Made by a program: the position numbers and the translations under genes. Below the pieces are notes generated by a model, which did no database searches, was not told where the DNA came from, and saw nothing but the letters and a program-made list of their open reading frames with translations. A stretch of 64,000 nt of DNA from JAEMQF01 sp963850525 (GTDB taxonomy: Bacteria; Pseudomonadota; Gammaproteobacteria; Burkholderiales; Burkholderiaceae_C): NCBI GenBank assembly GCA_963850525.1, contig CAWKLQ010000005.1, positions 1 to 64,000 on the forward strand, written 5' to 3'. This document shows positions 63,628 through 64,000 of this stretch, piece after piece. Every line of letters begins with the position of its first letter. Position 1 is the first letter of the stretch.

Positions 63628-64000
63628 ATGGTGGCGCCGATTCGAACGCTGTTGATCTGCTGGCTGTTGCTGGCGCTTCCGGTGCAGGGAATTGCCGCAG
63701 CGACGATGGCGTTCTGCGGCGCGGCCCACCATGCCGGCGCGGTGCGCGCTGAATCACTTCAGGGCGCTGCGGCCGGGCACTCACACCACGCTGGCGACGC
63801 GCCCAGCGCACACCATCATCACGGCGCGACGCACCAGGCCGAAACCGCAGCACCGGCCGACGCTGCTTCTGCACCAGTGACGCTCAGCCAAGGCGACGAT
63901 CAGAAGTGCAGCGCTTGCGCGTCGTGTTGCTCATTCAGTGCCGTACCCAGCACCGCGCTTGCCGTGCCGGTACCTGCCCCGAGCCCCACGCTGTTCAGCG
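63628..64000 (+). CDS. His-rich secreted protein with clustered cysteines, 3' end beyond window
   Basis: The open frame from the ATG at 63628 runs off the right edge with at least 124 residues. It has a signal peptide (TLLICWLLLALPVQGIAAA), a His-rich stretch (HSHHAGDAPSAHHHHG) and the cluster CSACASCCSFSA. This is the plan of small DUF2946-like or copper-response proteins in Burkholderiales, and suggests metal binding in the periplasm. The true length and stop are not visible. Confidence 0.6.
   Translation, partial: MVAPIRTLLICWLLLALPVQGIAAATMAFCGAAHHAGAVRAESLQGAAAGHSHHAGDAPSAHHHHGATHQAETAAPADAASAPVTLSQGDDQKCSACASCCSFSAVPSTALAVPVPAPSPTLFS

Overview
The window is very GC-rich DNA with tightly packed bacterial genes and no rRNA, tRNA or CRISPR array that I could see. 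Gene content points to a betaproteobacterium, probably Burkholderiales: a PHA-granule phasin with a histone-like tail, CspA proteins, EttA, YaeQ, DUF924, DUF2784, a MesD-type methionine synthase and a small secreted protein of a kind I associate with that order. This assignment is inference from gene content.

Left part (1-6385, minus strand): a co-directional cluster reading ApbE flavin transferase, a large HzsA-like c-type cytochrome lipoprotein, a small cytochrome-like lipoprotein, an SH3/outer-membrane protein, an outer-membrane beta-barrel and a TlpA-type thioredoxin cut by the window edge. Several genes overlap by 4 bases. It looks like one envelope redox assembly of unknown function. 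The barrel and TlpA genes carry single-base frameshifts.

6.7-21.5 kb: ordinary metabolism. CorA, a GrdB-like protein, a sugar-acid pair (IlvD/EDD dehydratase plus DgoK), the unit yaeQ / prolyl oligopeptidase / DUF924, an M3 peptidase, a large hybrid histidine kinase and an MDR-family reductase.

21.6-27.7 kb: a cold-shock gene, then a cassette with two DUF5666 lipoproteins around a DUF6502 gene. The outer DUF5666 gene has a strong promoter with a perfect palindrome in its spacer. A secreted protein, an S4 RNA-binding protein, MesD and a 48-residue four-cysteine protein follow.

27.8-40.2 kb: an S9 peptidase lipoprotein, a Tim44-like protein, a complete insertion sequence (about 30959-32617) with imperfect terminal repeats, RsgA, a membrane-anchored Mrr-like nuclease with a partner gene, RhlE, an MFS transporter and EttA.

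40.2-63.6 kb: a two-domain SDR/acyl reductase divergent from a phasin, a zinc metalloprotease lipoprotein, a LytS/LytTR two-component pair, a PYROXD2-like oxidoreductase, aminopeptidase P, an NDH-2 coupled to a TAXI-type binding protein, a thioesterase with an acyl-CoA dehydrogenase, a cytochrome c/P460 fusion, a class III aminotransferase, a serine hydrolase, a second cold-shock gene, a zinc-ribbon membrane protein, DUF2784 and an old-yellow-enzyme reductase. The window ends inside a His-rich secreted protein gene. A family of short palindromic (REP-like) repeats is scattered at 40.2, 50.1 and 62.4 kb.
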